From positions 1 to 64,000 of the forward strand of contig NZ_CABFVH010000023.1 in NCBI RefSeq assembly GCF_902141855.1: a stretch of 64,000 bases of DNA. Reading direction: 5' to 3'. The translations under genes and the position numbers were made by a program. The stretch is from Methylobacterium dankookense. Lineage in GTDB: Bacteria; Pseudomonadota; Alphaproteobacteria; Rhizobiales; Beijerinckiaceae. The notes under the pieces were generated by a model. It did not search any database. It was not told the origin of the DNA and saw only the letters and a list, made by a program, of their open reading frames with translations. This document shows, piece by piece, positions 62,244 through 64,000 of the stretch; position 1 is the first letter of the stretch; every line of letters begins with the position of its first letter.

Positions 62244-63600
62244 AGCCGCGCGCAGCGCCGGCTTCCGCTTCGCACTCCTCCATACGCTCGTCTTCGTGGC
62301 GCTGGTGGCCGTCATTGGCCTCACGGCAGAAGCCCTCGTCACCCACGCGCTGAAGCGGCAGGCGCGCGCGCGCATCGAGAGCGAGGCGGCGGAACTCTTC
62401 ACGCAGTATCGTGAGCGCGGGCCGGAGCACCTGCGCAAGCTCGTCTCCGCGCGGTTCGCCATGCGCGAGAACCGCCTGCACTACGCCATCCTGGGGCGGG
62501 ACGGACAAGTCGCCACGGGTGACCCCGCCCTCGCTCAGGCATCCCGGGACGAGGCCGGGCCCGGCGGCAGCGTGGTCCATGAGATCGGGCGCAAGCCCTA
62601 CGACACCATGCTCGCGGCGGTCCGACCGCTCTCGGACGGCAGCCTGCTCGTCGCGGCCATCGACCTCGACAGCGTCGAGGACGTCGAGGACGTCGTCTCG
62701 GGGGCCTTCTACGTCGTGCTGGCGATGTCGCTCGCGCTCGGCCTCGGGACCGGCCTGCTGCTCTCCCGGACGCTCCTCAACCGCCTGGATGCGGTCACGC
62801 GCACGGCCGAGGCCATCAACGCCGGCGACCTGTCGCGCCGGATCGCCCGAACCGGATCGGGCGACGATTTCGACCGCCTGTCGGCGACGCTCAACCTCAT
62901 GCTCGACCGGATCTGCGCGCTGATGGAGAGCGTGCGCCAAGTCTCGAACGACGTCGCGCACGACTTGCGGACACCACTGGCACGCCTACGCCAGACCCTT
63001 GAGGATGCCCGTCGGCATAGCGGGACGATGGCGGATTACGACGCGGCCGTGGCCAGGGCGATGGTCGAGGCGGACGGTCTGCTCGCAACCTTCTCGGCCC
63101 TTCTCCGGATCGCCCAGATCGAGGCCGGCGCACGACGCTCGGCCTTTCAGTCGGTCGATCTGACCGACATCGTCCAGACCGTCTGCGAGGCCTACGCACC
63201 GACCATCGAGGATGGCGGCCGCCCCTTCGCGGTCGCCCTGGCCGCTGGCATCACGGTGGAGGGCGACCGTGAATTGCTGACGCAACTCTTCGCCAACCTG
63301 CTGGAGAACGCGATTGGGCACACGCCGGCGGGAACGGGCATTCGGGTGGAATTGAAACGGAGCGACGACGGTCGAATCGGCCACGCAAGCGTGTCCGACG
63401 CCGGTCCGGGCATTCCCACCCCGGAGCGCGAGAAGGTGTTCCGCCGCTTCTACCGGCTGGAACAAAGCCGGACCACGCCCGGAAACGGGCTTGGTCTCAG
63501 CATGGCGGCGGCCATCGCAGACCTTCACCAAACGCGCATGTCCCTTTCGGACAACCGACCCGGGCTGCGGGTCGAACTGGATTTTCGGCTCGGGGGGTGA
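62227..63600 (+). CDS. membrane sensor histidine kinase
   Basis: A 457-residue kinase: membrane helix LLHTLVFVALVAVIGLTAEA, periplasmic section of about 130 residues, second helix GAFYVVLAMSLALGLGTGLL, HAMP domain (LDAVTRTAEAINAGDLSRRI), H-box DVAHDLRTPLARLRQ with His245 and HATPase (NLLENAIGHTPAGTG, SDAGPGIP, GNGLGLSMAAAIADLH). GTG start within the 3' end of the response-regulator gene, so the pair is translationally coupled. Confidence 0.9.
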   Translation: MPRLPRAARSAGFRFALLHTLVFVALVAVIGLTAEALVTHALKRQARARIESEAAELFTQYRERGPEHLRKLVSARFAMRENRLHYAILGRDGQVATGDPALAQASRDEAGPGGSVVHEIGRKPYDTMLAAVRPLSDGSLLVAAIDLDSVEDVEDVVSGAFYVVLAMSLALGLGTGLLLSRTLLNRLDAVTRTAEAINAGDLSRRIARTGSGDDFDRLSATLNLMLDRICALMESVRQVSNDVAHDLRTPLARLRQTLEDARRHSGTMADYDAAVARAMVEADGLLATFSALLRIAQIEAGARRSAFQSVDLTDIVQTVCEAYAPTIEDGGRPFAVALAAGITVEGDRELLTQLFANLLENAIGHTPAGTGIRVELKRSDDGRIGHASVSDAGPGIPTPEREKVFRRFYRLEQSRTTPGNGLGLSMAAAIADLHQTRMSLSDNRPGLRVELDFRLGG

Positions 63601-63791
63601 CCCCTGACCGTCGTTCAGGACCGTCGCCGCGTTTCCGATGAACGCCGCGCCGTGCCGTGAGCTTCCGCGCAGGTTCCACAATCACCCAGGTCTGCTCGTT
63701 CCGCGCCGCTGCCGCCCACGACGAGACGACCGGCGCCGTCGCGCGGCGATGCGATCCACCCGAGGCTTGTCGGTCGCCTGCACGCGGTCGT

Positions 63792-64000
63792 TCAGGGCTC
63801 CCGCGGTTGAGGGACGTCCCATGCCACCACAACCATCAACCCTCCCAGGACGGAGCGGCTCAACGTGAGCGCGCCTCCCGTCTCCTCGGCGATGTCGGAG
63901 GAAATCGCGATCCCGAAGCCCGTGCCGGGCTTGGTCTCGTCCCAGCGCCGCCCGCGTCCGACGCCGGCCATCGCTTCCTCGCTCATCCCCGGCCCGTCGT
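63792..64000 (-). CDS. sensor histidine kinase, C-terminal fragment (cut by window edge)
   Basis: The visible 69 codons read DGPGMSEEAMAGVGRG, then TKPGTGFGIAISSDIAEETG and a final strand. These are the G1 (DGPGM) and G2 (GTGFG) boxes and last helix of a HATPase_c domain, so this is the end of a histidine kinase whose start lies beyond position 64000. It converges on the kinase gene ending at 63600. Confidence 0.8.
   Translation of the reverse strand, partial: DGPGMSEEAMAGVGRGRRWDETKPGTGFGIAISSDIAEETGGALTLSRSVLGGLMVVVAWDVPQPREP

Overview
The window is GC-rich DNA with alphaproteobacterial gene content: a Ros/MucR regulator, HisKA_2 and LOV sensor kinases, COG4705 membrane proteins, a MipA/OmpV protein and DUF1289. 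The protein style suggests Hyphomicrobiales, most likely Methylobacteriaceae (Methylobacterium/Methylorubrum). That genus call is an inference from memory, not a search. No rRNA, tRNA or CRISPR array was seen.

Region 1 (1-14.3 kb) is accessory DNA. It holds an OLD-like ATPase of visibly lower GC, a decayed tyrosine recombinase, an intact DUF6538-type tyrosine recombinase, orphan small genes, an exported Dps-like ferritin, a cytochrome b561 and VIT1/CCC1 transporter pair, and a 565-codon TnpB/Cas12-like RuvC protein. The 3' end of the TnpB-like gene encodes a long hairpin followed by GGTTCAA, which resembles the 3' end of an omega-RNA scaffold.

Region 2 (14.3-21.7 kb) is the most remarkable part: six consecutive plus-strand genes for a bacterial ubiquitin-like conjugation system. 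In order they encode a sigma-70-like factor, an XRE-like regulator, a fusion of an ImmA/IrrE metallopeptidase with a UvrD-type helicase and a degenerate PD-(D/E)XK-like tail, a multiubiquitin-E2 fusion, a JAB(JAMM)-E1 fusion and a DUF6527 Cys-rich protein. A nested hairpin directly before the multiubiquitin-E2 gene contains its ribosome-binding site. The set looks like a regulated defence or stress-response system with its own sigma factor and a possible protease switch.

Region 3 (22-43.2 kb) is a heavy-metal resistance island: CopA P-type ATPase, DUF305, two RND pumps with adaptors (neither with an outer-membrane channel here), CopZ, RcnA with RcnR, a CsoR-like repressor with an MFS exporter, DUF411 and FixH/YtkA-like proteins. 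Two near-identical CueR-type promoters (TTGACC, 19-base spacer) and two G-tract dyads of the RcnR/CsoR class give a readable regulatory layout. No CueR gene is present.

Region 4 (43.2-64 kb) is sensory and envelope functions: a multi-PAS/GAF hybrid kinase, a HisKA_2 kinase, a LOV hybrid kinase, a PAP2 phosphatase, three COG4705 paralogues behind a two-component pair, a MucR-type regulator, a MipA/OmpV gene with small secreted proteins, a second two-component pair, and the C-terminal end of another kinase cut by the window edge.
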